Of a DNA stretch of 64,000 nt, positions 39,531 through 48,698 are shown piece after piece. Source of the DNA: Polaromonas glacialis (lineage in GTDB: Bacteria; Pseudomonadota; Gammaproteobacteria; Burkholderiales; Burkholderiaceae_C). The translations under genes and the position numbers were made by a program. Below the pieces are notes generated by a model, which saw nothing but the letters and a program-made list of their open reading frames with translations, had not been told where the DNA came from and did not search any database. Positions within the stretch are counted from its first letter, which is position 1; each line of letters starts with the position of its first letter. The stretch lies in contig NZ_KL448323.1 in NCBI RefSeq assembly GCF_000709345.1, forward strand, positions 1,857,830 through 1,921,829, in the 5' to 3' direction.

Positions 39531-40289
39531 TTAATTCCCCTTGCTGCCCGCCAGCCGTTCGGCCAGCCCCGCCTGCGCATTGAGCGCGTCGTACCAAAGC
39601 CGGTAGCCGGCATCGCTGGGGTGCAAGCCATCGCGGGCGTTGAGTTCGTCGGGCCGCTGGGCAAACGGGTCGTCGGCCTTGTCCTTGTAGAGGCTGACAT
39701 AGAACGCACCGTGGTCTGCGGCAGCCTGGCGCACCAAACCGTGCATTGCCCGGGAGCGCTTCGCCATCAGCCATGACAGCGGCGCCATGAAGAAAGGCGC
39801 ATTCCCGACATTGCCGGGCGGCATGATGACGACCAGCGGCGCGCGGGCAGTGGCCAGTCGTGCAACCCTGGCAATGTCCTGCGCCAGCGCGTCTTGGGCA
39901 GTCAGGCGGATCACGTCGTTGCCGCCACCCAGCACCAGCACCGCATCGAAGCGCCCGTCGCCTTCCAGCTGGCGGGCGATGTCGGCAAAGCGTGCGCCGT
40001 CGCTGGCGCGGTTGACGATGCGCAAGCCGGGATGGTTGCTGGCGATCAGGCCGGCCACGCTGTGGGCGGCTGAAGACGCGCCGGTACCGACCGCCGTGCT
40101 GTCGCCGGCAATCAGCAGGCTGGCCGTGGCGCCGGCGGGCGACGCCTGGAGCGGCTCGCTCTGGCGCGCCAGATCGACGGATTGCTTGATGCGCCATGCC
40201 GCCTGGCCGGCGACAGCCGCGATGGTGAGCGCGGCCACCGCCCATAGCGCACGGGGCAGATGGCGGGCGCTGAAGAAACCGGGTTTCAT
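39531..40289 (-). CDS. SGNH/GDSL-family hydrolase
   Basis: 252-residue hydrolase anchored by an N-terminal signal or membrane segment (LWAVAALTIAAVAGQAA). Block I AGDSTAVG (nucleophile Ser 64), block III GGGNDV and block V DGLHPSDAGY are present, so the catalytic Ser, Asp and His are complete. Substrate unknown; GDSL enzymes cleave lipids, acetyl groups or arylesters. It follows tspO closely on the same strand (31 bp). Confidence 0.85.
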   Translation of the reverse strand: MKPGFFSARHLPRALWAVAALTIAAVAGQAAWRIKQSVDLARQSEPLQASPAGATASLLIAGDSTAVGTGASSAAHSVAGLIASNHPGLRIVNRASDGARFADIARQLEGDGRFDAVLVLGGGNDVIRLTAQDALAQDIARVARLATARAPLVVIMPPGNVGNAPFFMAPLSWLMAKRSRAMHGLVRQAAADHGAFYVSLYKDKADDPFAQRPDELNARDGLHPSDAGYRLWYDALNAQAGLAERLAGSKGN

Positions 40290-40320
40290 GGCCTGCGGCG
40301 CTGGCGGGTTCCGTCGATTT

Positions 40321-40725
40321 TCAGCGATTCAGCCAGGTGATGCTCAATTGCAGCACCGTGGCAAACCCGACCCACAGCAGGTAGGGAATGTTCACCAGCG
40401 CCACCCAGCGCGCCCGCCGCCAGATGGCCGCCATGGCCCAGACCAGCGTACCCAGCACCAGCAAGATGTCGATGCTGGCGAGCCCGTTGTTGCGCAGGCC
40501 GAACTGGATCGGCGTGTAGGCGGCATTGAACAGCAGGTTCAGGATGAAGGGAAACAAGACCGCAAAAGGCAGCCGCCGCCTGAGCGTCTGCACCAGCACA
40601 AACCCGAAACTGATCGCAATGACGATGTAGAGCACCGTCCAGACCGGGCCAAAAATCCAGGCCGGCGGCGCAAAGAAGGGTTTGGCGAGTTGCGCATACC
40701 ATGCGGCGCTGTTGGTGCTGTCCAT
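40321..40725 (-). CDS. tspO: TspO/MBR-family membrane protein
   Basis: 134-residue protein with five transmembrane helices. The family signatures KPFFAPPAWIFGPVWTVLY and FNAAYTPIQFGL are present, along with the WxxRxxR helix end (IWRRARWVALVNIPYLLW). TspO proteins bind porphyrins or sterols and affect stress or photosynthesis control. It precedes the SGNH hydrolase gene by 31 bp, and both are on the minus strand. Start at ATG 40725; no clear ribosome site. Confidence 0.88.
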   Translation of the reverse strand: MDSTNSAAWYAQLAKPFFAPPAWIFGPVWTVLYIVIAISFGFVLVQTLRRRLPFAVLFPFILNLLFNAAYTPIQFGLRNNGLASIDILLVLGTLVWAMAAIWRRARWVALVNIPYLLWVGFATVLQLSITWLNR

Positions 40726-40928
40726 GTCGAGTCGTGTGTGAAGTAGGAATGCTGCTTTTTAACACCGGCGGCTGGCCCGGTCACGCTTGGCGGCCGGGGG
40801 ACCGGGTAGGACGCAGGCGCGAGTTGCGCGCGCTTGAATCTGTTTGTGAAGCGGCTGCGTACTGTTCAGCAAGGCTTGCGGCATGATGCGATGACTGCAT
40901 TTGCGGGGCTTGACTAGAAAGCGTCACC

Positions 40929-41384
40929 ATGAAAAACAGCCTTCCTTCCTCATGTCTTTTTCTTGCCCGCCTGGCCGGCTGGCTGGCGGCGGCCTTCATG
41001 CTTCTGGCGCCGATGCATTCATGGGCGCTGACAGAGGCTGATGAAAAAGGCGTGCGCGCCGTGGTCGAGGCGCAACTGGCGGCGCTGGCCCGGGACGATG
41101 CCGCCACCGCGTTTTCGTTCGCCGCTCCCAATGTCCGTGAAACGGTCGGCACGGCCAGCCGTTTCATGGACATGGTGCGCAAAAGCTACCCGGCCATCTA
41201 CCGCCCCGCTTCCACCGCTTTTCTCAAGCCCGAGGACCACCACGGCCAGGTGATCCAGCGGGTGCAATTGACCGATGAAAGCGGCAGCGCCTGGCTCGCG
41301 CTCTACAGCGTGCAGCGGCAAAAGGACAAGTCCTGGCGCATCACCGGCTGCCAGGTCATTCCAAACAAGGGGCGCATGGCCTGA
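40929..41384 (+). CDS. DUF4864-type exported protein
   Basis: 151-residue protein with an N-terminal signal (LARLAGWLAAAFMLLAPMHS, cleavage near residue 33). The mature part has an NTF2-like look: VEAQLAALARDDAATAFSFA, IYRPASTAFLKPEDHHGQVI and WRITGCQVIP. This fits the DUF4864 family. Divergent from the minus-strand tspO block. A sense-oriented double-hairpin repeat follows. Function unknown. Confidence 0.72.
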   Translation: MKNSLPSSCLFLARLAGWLAAAFMLLAPMHSWALTEADEKGVRAVVEAQLAALARDDAATAFSFAAPNVRETVGTASRFMDMVRKSYPAIYRPASTAFLKPEDHHGQVIQRVQLTDESGSAWLALYSVQRQKDKSWRITGCQVIPNKGRMA

Positions 41385-41403
41385 AATGGCCTGGAAGCGT
41401 CAA

Positions 41404-41470
41404 TGCTATTGATTACATAGCTGCCCGCGCCCGCCCTTCTTGCGCAAACGGCCGATTCGGCTTTAAAACC
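41404..41470 (+). repeat. double-hairpin intergenic repeat, copy G
   Basis: GCTATTGATTACATAGCTGC, then TTCTTGCGCAAACGGCC and a CTTTAAAACC end. 3' of the DUF4864 gene in the sense direction. Confidence 0.72.
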
Positions 41471-41528
41471 GAACGATACAGGTCACCCGATAGCTCTTGC
41501 CGGCGGTTTTGCAGGCTCAGCCGCTGGC

Positions 41529-42038
41529 TCAATACGTGCCGATGTAATCCTTCTTGCCCACCTCGACGCCGTTGTGGCGCAGAAGAGCATAGGCCGTGGT
41601 GGTGTGGAAAAAGAAATGCGGCAGGCCGTAGTTGAACAGGTAGGACTCGCCGGTGAAGCGCTTTTCCTTCGGGGTGCCAGCCTGCGTCACGATCTCGCGC
41701 TTGGCGGCTTCGTCAAACAAGGCCGCATCCAGGCCTTTGATAAATTCCAGCACCGTGGCAATGCGCGCCTGCAGGTCGGCAAAGGTCTGCTCCTTGTCTT
41801 CGAGCTTGGGCACGTCCACGCCGGCCAGCCGGGCCGAGACGCTTTTGGCGAAGTCGCTGGCGACCTGGACCTGGCGCAGCAGGGAAAACATGTCGGGGAA
41901 GAGCCGCGCCTGTAGCAAGGCGCTGGGGTCGATTTTTTTCGCGGCCGCATGGGCTTCGGCCTTGGCCAAGACGCCGCTGAGGCCGCCCAGCATCTGTTTG
42001 AAAACGGGAATCGAGGCTGTGTAGATCGCGCGGGTCAT
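41529..42038 (-). CDS. DUF1993-family protein
   Basis: 169-residue helical cytoplasmic protein: IYTASIPVFKQMLGGLSGVL at the start, RLFPDMFSLLRQVQVASDFA in the middle, YGLPHFFFHTTTAYALLRHN at the end. These motifs are those of DUF1993, a DinB-like four-helix bundle with an unknown role; His residues in the last helix might bind metal. Start at ATG 42038; another ATG lies four codons upstream with no better ribosome site. Downstream of the GH5 gene on the same strand. Confidence 0.78.
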   Translation of the reverse strand: MTRAIYTASIPVFKQMLGGLSGVLAKAEAHAAAKKIDPSALLQARLFPDMFSLLRQVQVASDFAKSVSARLAGVDVPKLEDKEQTFADLQARIATVLEFIKGLDAALFDEAAKREIVTQAGTPKEKRFTGESYLFNYGLPHFFFHTTTAYALLRHNGVEVGKKDYIGTY

Positions 42039-42167
42039 GGGTTCTTTCATAAGGGAATGTCAAGGGGAAAGCGGGTTGCCCTGCGTGGCAAGCGCGCAAG
42101 CCCCCGGCATTCTCGCCGGCATCGGCGCCAGGCGTTGCAGACCGGGCAATCTCCGTGCGACACGACA

Positions 42168-44549
42168 CTAGCTGCGCAGGTAGCGCTCCAAAATGGCCAG
42201 TTCGCTCGCTGTCGGAACGCCCTTGCCGGTGATGACGGCATAAATGTTGCCGCTGAAACCTTCTTGCGGGTAATAGCTGCGAAAACCCCAGCCAATCAGC
42301 ATCTGGTTGAAGTAGCCCGGTGCAAACGTGGCGCTGCTGCTTTCCACCAGCGCCGAATTGACGCGCAGCGCCTGCTCCTCGGGCGCGCAGGTGAAGGACA
42401 GCACCGACAACCGGTTCGGCGCCAGCTTGTCGGGGCCGGTCAGTTCCACCTTCCGGCCTTTGGCATCCTCCCACCGGACGACTGGGCGGCCTTTTGAAAA
42501 CCCGAGTTCGCAGGCGTGGTTGGCCTCTGCCTCGGACGCCTGGAAAACCAGGCCGCTGCTGTCTTGCGCGGCAATGCCGACGGCGGCAACGGCAAAGTAG
42601 CTGTCTTCGATGTTGTAGGGAATGCGGTTGACGGGGTTGGGCCGCACGTCGGCTTGCGGTACCGACTTCATGCACCACAAGCCGAAGGTGTCGCTCTGGT
42701 GCACCGAACTTTTCCGGCCATTGGCCACGCGCAGCACCGGCAGCGTCATTTTCCCCATGGCCGGGTTTTCCTTGTTGGTCCAGTTGACCATTTCCATCGC
42801 ATTGCCCGGGCTGGAGCCGTAGCCCGAGTCGGACACGGCGCGCAGCACCTGTCCGCTGGCCGCCGGCGCGCCGAGCATGTAGTCGGTGTAGGCGTCGGCC
42901 ATGTCCCATTTGCAGGCGCCGTAGCGGGCGATGATCGCCAGGGCCGCATCACCCAGGCTGGTGGACGCATGGGCCACCGGATCGGCCAGCGAGAACACCT
43001 TGCGCGCAGGCGGCACCGGCATGGACGACTGACCCAGGCTGGCGTAGCTCAGCACGGCGACCTGGTTTTCAGCGGGCGTGTAGCTGAAGGAATCCTGTCC
43101 GTTCGGACCGGCCGGAATCGTCAGCTCCTCCTTGCTGAGCTTGCCCCGGCCCTTGACCGACACCGCAAGGCGCACGGGCCGGGCCAGGTTGCCCCGGGCA
43201 TACACCGTGATGGTGACGGGCGTGCCCGCGCGCGCATGGCCCGGGCCGTCGTCGAACAGCAGGGCCTGCGCAATGCCGGCCGACGCTTTCATGACGCCAG
43301 AGACCAGCGACTCCTGCGTCTTGTTCTGGTGCCAGCCGGGCACCTGGCTCAAGGCATTGCTGCGTATCGGCCAGTGGTTACCGGCCATCCAGCTGTACAC
43401 CTCGACGCCGTTTTGCAGCGCCAGGTCGATGGTGTTCCTGAAGCTTTCGGCCCAGCGCGCGTCATCGACCGGCATGCCGACTTCACCCAGCGCGAGCTTC
43501 ACCCCTTTTTCCCTGGCCCAGTCCACCGCCGACCTGATCCGCTCGCGTCCGGTGGTGCGGGTGATCGGCGCGCCCTGAAGACCGCCGATTTTCCGGGGGG
43601 ACGATTCGGTGTCCCAGTCGAAGGCTTGTCCGGTGCTGCGCCGGTCCAGGTAGGCATGCACTTCATAAATCAGGCCGTCTCCCTTCAGCGGATAGCCCGG
43701 ATTTTTTGTTGCCAGGCTGGCTGCGCTGCTCCATTCGTTGCCAGCGACATAAATCGGCGTTTCCTTGTCGATGGCGCGGATGGTGTCAATGGCTGCCTGC
43801 ATGAACACCGGCAGGATCATCAGGTCGTCGCGGCCTCTTTTGCTTTCAACGATGCTGCCGCGCTCGGGCATTTCGTGGGGCTCGTTCATCAGGCCGTAGC
43901 CACCCAGGCCGGGATGGCCTTTCCACATCGTCACGATGCGGCGCCACACATCGGAAAACAGGGCCGGCGTGAGGGTGGCGCCCTTCTCCAGCGCAAAAAT
44001 CCGCCGCTGTATCTGCAACCTGTCGGTGGTGTAGGGCCGAAGCAGGGGATCAGGCGCCGCCTTCAGGCCGATGACCGAGCCGTCGGGCTGGTAGACGAAG
44101 TCCACATAGCGCGCATAGTTGTGCAGGTCGATGATGCATCGCGTGCCTGACGCGGCATGGGCATCGAGCAAACCGGTGATGTAGGACGCATAGCCCGCAT
44201 GAAAGGCGCCGGGTTCGCCAATCAGAGACCGGGCGGCGGCATTTGCGGTGGTGCCTGGCAGCATGGGCTGGAGCAGTTCCCACTGGATGGGCAGCCGGTT
44301 CTTGGTGAACCCGCAGGCGGCCAGGTAGGCCACGTCGGACTTTCGCGGCACGGTGAAGTGAATGTTGGGGGCGGAACTGAGGCCGTGGCGCAGTCCGGGT
44401 ATGGCCCATTCAAGGCCGGAAAGATTGCTCCCCATGACGACCGGGGGCATTTTTGCCTCAGGCTGCCCGGTCGCCTGCGCATGCTGCCGGCCCCATAGGC
44501 CAAGGGCAGCCATGGCAGCGGCGGCCTGTGAAAATTCTCGCCTGTGCAT
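42168..44549 (-). CDS. glycoside hydrolase family 5 enzyme with C-terminal LamG-like module
   Basis: 793-residue predicted exported glycanase. A twin-arginine-like signal (HRREFSQAAAAMAALGLWG) starts it. Residues about 38-400 form the GH5 TIM barrel with the acid/base Glu 223 (GLMNEPHEM) and the nucleophile Glu 356 (LALGEVGMP), typical of cellulases and mannanases. A middle region (about 420-510) is Ig-like and may bind carbohydrate. The last 250 residues look like a concanavalin-A/LamG-like jelly roll (FGLWCMKSV, ERYLRS end). Substrate is not readable from sequence. ATG 44549 with GGGAGA nine bases upstream. Monocistronic. Confidence 0.85.
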   Translation of the reverse strand: MHRREFSQAAAAMAALGLWGRQHAQATGQPEAKMPPVVMGSNLSGLEWAIPGLRHGLSSAPNIHFTVPRKSDVAYLAACGFTKNRLPIQWELLQPMLPGTTANAAARSLIGEPGAFHAGYASYITGLLDAHAASGTRCIIDLHNYARYVDFVYQPDGSVIGLKAAPDPLLRPYTTDRLQIQRRIFALEKGATLTPALFSDVWRRIVTMWKGHPGLGGYGLMNEPHEMPERGSIVESKRGRDDLMILPVFMQAAIDTIRAIDKETPIYVAGNEWSSAASLATKNPGYPLKGDGLIYEVHAYLDRRSTGQAFDWDTESSPRKIGGLQGAPITRTTGRERIRSAVDWAREKGVKLALGEVGMPVDDARWAESFRNTIDLALQNGVEVYSWMAGNHWPIRSNALSQVPGWHQNKTQESLVSGVMKASAGIAQALLFDDGPGHARAGTPVTITVYARGNLARPVRLAVSVKGRGKLSKEELTIPAGPNGQDSFSYTPAENQVAVLSYASLGQSSMPVPPARKVFSLADPVAHASTSLGDAALAIIARYGACKWDMADAYTDYMLGAPAASGQVLRAVSDSGYGSSPGNAMEMVNWTNKENPAMGKMTLPVLRVANGRKSSVHQSDTFGLWCMKSVPQADVRPNPVNRIPYNIEDSYFAVAAVGIAAQDSSGLVFQASEAEANHACELGFSKGRPVVRWEDAKGRKVELTGPDKLAPNRLSVLSFTCAPEEQALRVNSALVESSSATFAPGYFNQMLIGWGFRSYYPQEGFSGNIYAVITGKGVPTASELAILERYLRS

Positions 44550-44636
44550 TGATGTTTTCTCCCTGGAAAACCCTGTTTTTTAAGGGAACACCGGACCCGC
44601 GTCAACCAGCGACCGGCCTATTGACATCTGCCGTCG

Positions 44637-45020
44637 TCAAGGGCGTGGCGGAATGCTGCGATCGGTGCCTTCGGCATCCTTTGGCGACTCGTCAGCGCTG
44701 GTCGTGCTTTCCGGACTTGCCAAGCCACCGGCGGCGCTGCCGCCGAGCGCGCCGGCAACAGCCCCAATCGTGCCGCCCACCATCACACCGACCGGGCCTG
44801 CCACCGCAGCACCCACGGCCGCACCGGTCGCCAAACCTGCCACGATGCCGCCCCCCATCAGGGCGGATTTTGATTCCCGTTCGGCTTCTTCGGGACTGAG
44901 GGCAACCTGCGCGGCAGGGTCCGGATCCTGGGAGGGAACACCATGGCCAGGAACGGCCTGCTCTGCAAGGTCTGGGTCAGCGGGTGTCACGCCTGAAGGT
45001 TGAGTGCTGGATGAGTTCAT
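44637..45020 (-). CDS. Gly-zipper small protein
   Basis: 127-residue acidic protein. Residues 55-100 are a Gly/Ala-rich hydrophobic stretch (MGGGIVAGLATGAAVGAAVA and GGTIGAVAGALGGSAAGG) of the glycine-zipper type, flanked by polar, Asp/Glu/Ser-rich ends. Glycine zippers often pack in membranes. I do not recognise a named function. Upstream of the GH5 gene with an 87-bp gap. AGGAG site before the ATG. Confidence 0.65.
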   Translation of the reverse strand: MNSSSTQPSGVTPADPDLAEQAVPGHGVPSQDPDPAAQVALSPEEAERESKSALMGGGIVAGLATGAAVGAAVAGPVGVMVGGTIGAVAGALGGSAAGGLASPESTTSADESPKDAEGTDRSIPPRP

Positions 45021-45195
45021 GTGCGCTCCTGGAAAAAGTTAACGCATGGACGAGCGGGACGCTCGCTGCAATACGGTTGTAACTCCCACGCCACGCCGTT
45101 GGCGTGGTCCAAGCGACTGCGCTGCCGTCAGACAAGCTCCAGTTGCATCGCCGCCGTTGACACACGTCACATGCCGCGTGTCCAACGGAGTCTGC

Positions 45196-46215
45196 TTACG
45201 CGCAAACCGGTGGGATGGCGTTTATGGCTGCTTTGCGCCCTGACGCGCCATCAACAAGCTGCGCCTGCAGCATCGCCGCCAGCCAGGCATCAATCAGCGC
45301 CGGGTCGTTGGTGGTCCTGATCTGCTGATAAGCGGTTTGCGCCTCGGGAAAACGCCGCCGCAAAAAGTTGAGCCACTGCTTGAGGCGCCCGGCGCGTGAG
45401 CGGGCGTCCAGCCGGGTGCAGACGACGTGCCAGAACTCGGCCAGGCGCGGCAGCACCTCCGGCCAGCCGACGCGGTTTTGCGGCGCGGCGGCATTCATCG
45501 ACGCCTTGATGGCCCAGCCCAGCCCCGGGTCGGTGACCACGCCGCGCCCGAGCATCAGCATGTCGCAGCCCGACGCTTCGCGGCAGCGGCGCGCATCCTC
45601 GACCGTCCAGATTTCGCCATTCGCCACCACCGGAATCCGCACGGCGGCGCGGATGTCGGCGATGCGTTCCCAGTACGCGGGCGGGCGGTAGGCCTGCGCC
45701 TTGGTGCGGGCATGCACCACCAGCTCGTCGGCGCCGCCGCCGGCAATCGCCAGCGCGCATTCCACCGCACGGGAATCGTCGTTGAAGCCCAGCCGCATCT
45801 TGGCCGATACCGGCATGTGGTTTGGCACGGCGCGGCGTACGGCGGCAACGATGTCGAAAATGATCTCGGGCGTCTCCAGCAGCAAGGCGCCGCCGCCATG
45901 GCGGTTCACCACCTTGGCCGGGCAGCCAAAGTTCAGGTCGATGCCGGCCGGCCCCAGTCCGGCCAGACGCCCGGCGTTTTCCGCCAGGCAGACCGGGTCG
46001 GAACCGAGCAGCTGGGCGCGCACCGGCACGCCGGCCAGGGTGCGGCTGCCGCTCAGCAGTTCGGGAACGATGCGGGTGAAGACACGCTCGGGCAGCAGCT
46101 GGTCGGTGATGCGGATGAATTCGGACACGCAGCGGTCAATGCCGCCGACCCGCGTCAGGATGTCGCGCAGCACGAAGTCGAGCAGCCCTTCCATGGGCGC
46201 GAGCAAAATGGTCAC
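45196..46215 (-). CDS. dusC: tRNA-dihydrouridine synthase DusC
   Basis: 339-residue FMN enzyme that reduces uridine to dihydrouridine in tRNA. FMN/catalytic motifs are LLAPMEGLLDFVLRD, LNFGCPAKVVNRHGGGALLL (catalytic Cys), the MRLGFND loop and VVANGEIW with LGRGVVTDPGL. DusC acts at U16 in E. coli. The start is GTG at 46215 (TILLAPMEG follows), since this matches the family start; no strong ribosome site is visible. Monocistronic. Converges with no gene. Confidence 0.92.
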   Translation of the reverse strand: MTILLAPMEGLLDFVLRDILTRVGGIDRCVSEFIRITDQLLPERVFTRIVPELLSGSRTLAGVPVRAQLLGSDPVCLAENAGRLAGLGPAGIDLNFGCPAKVVNRHGGGALLLETPEIIFDIVAAVRRAVPNHMPVSAKMRLGFNDDSRAVECALAIAGGGADELVVHARTKAQAYRPPAYWERIADIRAAVRIPVVANGEIWTVEDARRCREASGCDMLMLGRGVVTDPGLGWAIKASMNAAAPQNRVGWPEVLPRLAEFWHVVCTRLDARSRAGRLKQWLNFLRRRFPEAQTAYQQIRTTNDPALIDAWLAAMLQAQLVDGASGRKAAINAIPPVCA

Positions 46216-46252
46216 GGACCCGCCAGCGTGCGGGGATGAGCTTTAAGCCGCC

Positions 46253-47506
46253 TCAAGCCGCGCCCAGGCGCCACAGCGACGTCACTTCGGCGGCGCGCGC
46301 CTTGTGCAGCGGGTTGCTGGCATCTAGCGCCTTCGGGTGCTCAGGCTTGGCGTCGATGCGGCCCAGCACCTTCAGGCCGCTGGACTTGATGGCGGCGAGC
46401 AGTTCGGCGCGCGTGCGCAAGCCCAGCTGCTCGGCAAAATTGGACAGGATCAGCCAGCCTTCGCCCCCCGGCGCCAGGTGCGCAGGCAAGCCCTTGAGGA
46501 AACCGAGCAGCATGCGGCTGTCTTCGTCGTACACCGCGCCTTCGAGCGGCGAGCCGGGGCGCGCCGGCAGCCACGGCGGGTTGCAGACGATGACCGACGC
46601 CAGCCCCTCTGGATACAGGTCGGCTTGCATGACCTTGACCGGGTTGGGCAGGCGCAGCCGGTAGATGTTCTCGCGGGCGCATTCGAGGGCGCGCGGGTCC
46701 AGGTCGGTGGCGACGACCTGGTCCACTTCCGGGCGCAGCGCCAGCACGGCCGACAGCACGCCGGTGCCGGTGCCGATGTCGAACGCGACAAACTTGGAAG
46801 ACGGGCTGGCGGGCAAGGGAGCGTTGGCCACCAGATCGACGTACTCGCCGCGCACCGGCGAAAACACGCCGTAATGCGGGTGGATGCGGTTGTTGGGCGC
46901 CTTGCCCAGCGCGGCGATTTCAACGCCCTTCTTGCGCCACTCGTGCGCGCTGATCACGCCCATCAGCTCGCGCAGCGACGCCACGCTGGGCTGGGCAACG
47001 TCGCCGGGCGCACCCCAGGCTTCGGCGCAGGCCTGTTTGGCGTCAGGTGCGCGGCGCAGGTCAACGGCGTAGTCGGCGCCGAACTCGATCAGCACCATGC
47101 CGAGCACGCGGGCGCGCTGCGACTGCGCCTGGCGGTGCAGGTGGAAATCCTGGCCGGCCGGCACGCCGGAAACGGCGTTGTCGGCGGCTTTCTTGGTCGC
47201 GACCCGCGCCAGCTTGGACGCTTTCGGCGGCTTGTCGATGCGCCGGGCCAGCGCCTGCACCATCTGCCGGGCATTCTGGAAGTCGCCGCGCCACAGCAGG
47301 CCAGTGCCTTCGCAAGCCAGCCGGTAGGCGGTGTCGGCGGCCATGGTGTCGTCGGCCTCGACGATGCGCCGGGGCGGGGCGGCGCCGCGCTCGGAACGCC
47401 AGAGCGCCGAATGCGCCACGCCGGCTTCTTTCCACTCGATCAGGGTTGAGGCCGGGGCGGCGGTTTCGGCAAGCGCGGTGGAAGTGACGGAAAAGAAGGT
47501 AGGCAT
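46253..47506 (-). CDS. SAM-dependent methyltransferase with NPPW motif
   Basis: 417-residue protein. The C-terminal half is a class I methyltransferase with FDIGTGTGVLSAVLAL (motif I, near residue 230), ATDLDPRAL and the catalytic VCNPPWLPA, typical of enzymes acting on glutamine or base amino groups (PrmC/RlmG-like). The N-terminal 200 residues are an accessory domain that I do not recognise (KKAADNAVSGVPAGQDFHLH). Start at ATG 47506; longer in-frame versions enter the repeat. Next to dusC on the same strand, 37 bp between, so they may be cotranscribed. Confidence 0.8.
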   Translation of the reverse strand: MPTFFSVTSTALAETAAPASTLIEWKEAGVAHSALWRSERGAAPPRRIVEADDTMAADTAYRLACEGTGLLWRGDFQNARQMVQALARRIDKPPKASKLARVATKKAADNAVSGVPAGQDFHLHRQAQSQRARVLGMVLIEFGADYAVDLRRAPDAKQACAEAWGAPGDVAQPSVASLRELMGVISAHEWRKKGVEIAALGKAPNNRIHPHYGVFSPVRGEYVDLVANAPLPASPSSKFVAFDIGTGTGVLSAVLALRPEVDQVVATDLDPRALECARENIYRLRLPNPVKVMQADLYPEGLASVIVCNPPWLPARPGSPLEGAVYDEDSRMLLGFLKGLPAHLAPGGEGWLILSNFAEQLGLRTRAELLAAIKSSGLKVLGRIDAKPEHPKALDASNPLHKARAAEVTSLWRLGAA

Positions 47507-47596
47507 GGGTAACGCAGTCAGAAAGATCAGAAAGAAAAGAGCAAGTGTTTTAACAGATGGCCGGGGTTTTCCCGGCAATAAAACCCCTGCCGTCCG

Positions 47597-47668
47597 CATT
47601 TCTTGAGAAAAACAGGGCACTTGCGCACGCATGGCGGGCGCAAGCAGCTATGAATTAAATAGCACCCT
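47597..47668 (-). repeat. double-hairpin intergenic repeat, copy H
   Basis: Read on the minus strand: GCTATTTAATTCATAGCTGC, TTGCGCCCGCCATGCGTGCG and CAAGTGCCCTGTTTTTC. The TAA stop of the downstream mpg gene is inside the first stem, so the repeat forms the 3' end of that gene. Confidence 0.78.
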
Positions 47669-48251
47669 GGCAAAACGGCCGGCTCAGGAAACGCGAGCCC
47701 GCCAGCCCGAAGCGCCAGAGCCGGTCCACGGCTTTTGAAATACCAATGCGCGGTCCGGCCACGACGCCCGGCGCCAGCCCTGGCGGGGTGGGGAACAGCG
47801 CAAACGGCGGTTCGCCCAGCCGCAGGCCGTTGAAGCTGCGGTCAATGCCCAGCGCCTGCCCCAGCCGGCCAGGACCGGCGCAGAGCAGCCGGACGTCGTT
47901 AAGCCCGCGCCGCTCGCGCATGCGCTCCAGCCCATCGGTGGGCTCGATGGCGCGCAGCAGCACCCCGGCGCCGTGTCCGGATTCGCGGCAGACCAGGTTC
48001 ATGCACCAGTGGATGCCGTAGGAGCGGTACACATAGACGCAGCCGGGCGGGCCGAACATGGCTGCGTTGCGTGCGCTGGGGCCGCCAAAGCTGTGCGACG
48101 CCGGGTCTTCGCCATCGTAGGCTTCGGTCTCGACGATGACGCCGCCCACACCATCGACCAGCAGCCGCATGCCGATCAACTGGCGCGCCACGGTGTCGCT
48201 GGCGGCTGAAAAATCGATTCCGGCAACGAGATGAGTTGGGGTAAAGGCCAT
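47655..48251 (-). CDS. mpg: DNA-3-methyladenine glycosylase (AAG/MPG family)
   Basis: 198-residue base-excision enzyme that removes alkylated purines. Family motifs: VETEAYDGEDPASHSF (the Glu that activates water lies in ETEAY), MFGPPGCVYVYRSYGIHWC (DNA-intercalating Tyr region) and LCAGPGRLGQALGI. ATG at 48251 (MAFTPTHLVAGIDFSAAS) is preferred over a TTG five codons upstream. Monocistronic, and its stop codon lies in a double-hairpin repeat. Confidence 0.93.
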   Translation of the reverse strand: MAFTPTHLVAGIDFSAASDTVARQLIGMRLLVDGVGGVIVETEAYDGEDPASHSFGGPSARNAAMFGPPGCVYVYRSYGIHWCMNLVCRESGHGAGVLLRAIEPTDGLERMRERRGLNDVRLLCAGPGRLGQALGIDRSFNGLRLGEPPFALFPTPPGLAPGVVAGPRIGISKAVDRLWRFGLAGSRFLSRPFCQGAI

Positions 48252-48429
48252 GGGTGAATTTTGCAAGGCAGTTCCTGATAAAAAACCGCATCCTAGGATT
48301 TGCCTTCCAGGCGGTCGGAATTCCCGGGGGCAAGGGCCAAGGTCATCCTACGCAGGCCTTGAATCCGCGACTACAGCTAGGGCGGGCGCTGGACGTTTAA
48401 GGTTAAACCTTACCCAGGGAGACAAGCAC

Positions 48430-48624
48430 GTGTCAAGATTCAACGCCCCGCCACCCAATGGCGACAGCCGCAAAATGATTGAGCAGCGCGCCCGCGATGC
48501 CACCCGCCCCGCGGCACCGGAAGAAAAAGGCAGCTGGCCGTTTTGCGCCAACAAGCAACTCTTTGCCGTTCACCAGGAAGGCAAGCCTTCGGCCCGTTCG
48601 GGCAAAGACAAAAGTTCGGGTTGA
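48430..48624 (+). CDS. possible small polar protein (GTG start)
   Basis: 64-residue frame (VSRFNAPPPNGDSRKMIEQR ...) beginning at GTG 48430, eight bases after GGGAGA. Very polar, basic and Pro-rich, with no fold signature. The good ribosome site is the main support. Unrecognised family, and it is short enough to be chance. Confidence 0.35.
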   Translation: MSRFNAPPPNGDSRKMIEQRARDATRPAAPEEKGSWPFCANKQLFAVHQEGKPSARSGKDKSSG

Positions 48625-48698
48625 AGCTGCAAGCGCTGGACCTGGCAACCGTCAGCTTGCCTGGCACCGTCTGAACGTTGGGAAAGATTGCCCGGCGT

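Noticed and set aside
42516..44150. 544-codon open frame opposite the GH5 gene
   Set aside because: Shadow frame. Composition is antisense-like and the GH5 gene on the other strand has clear motifs.
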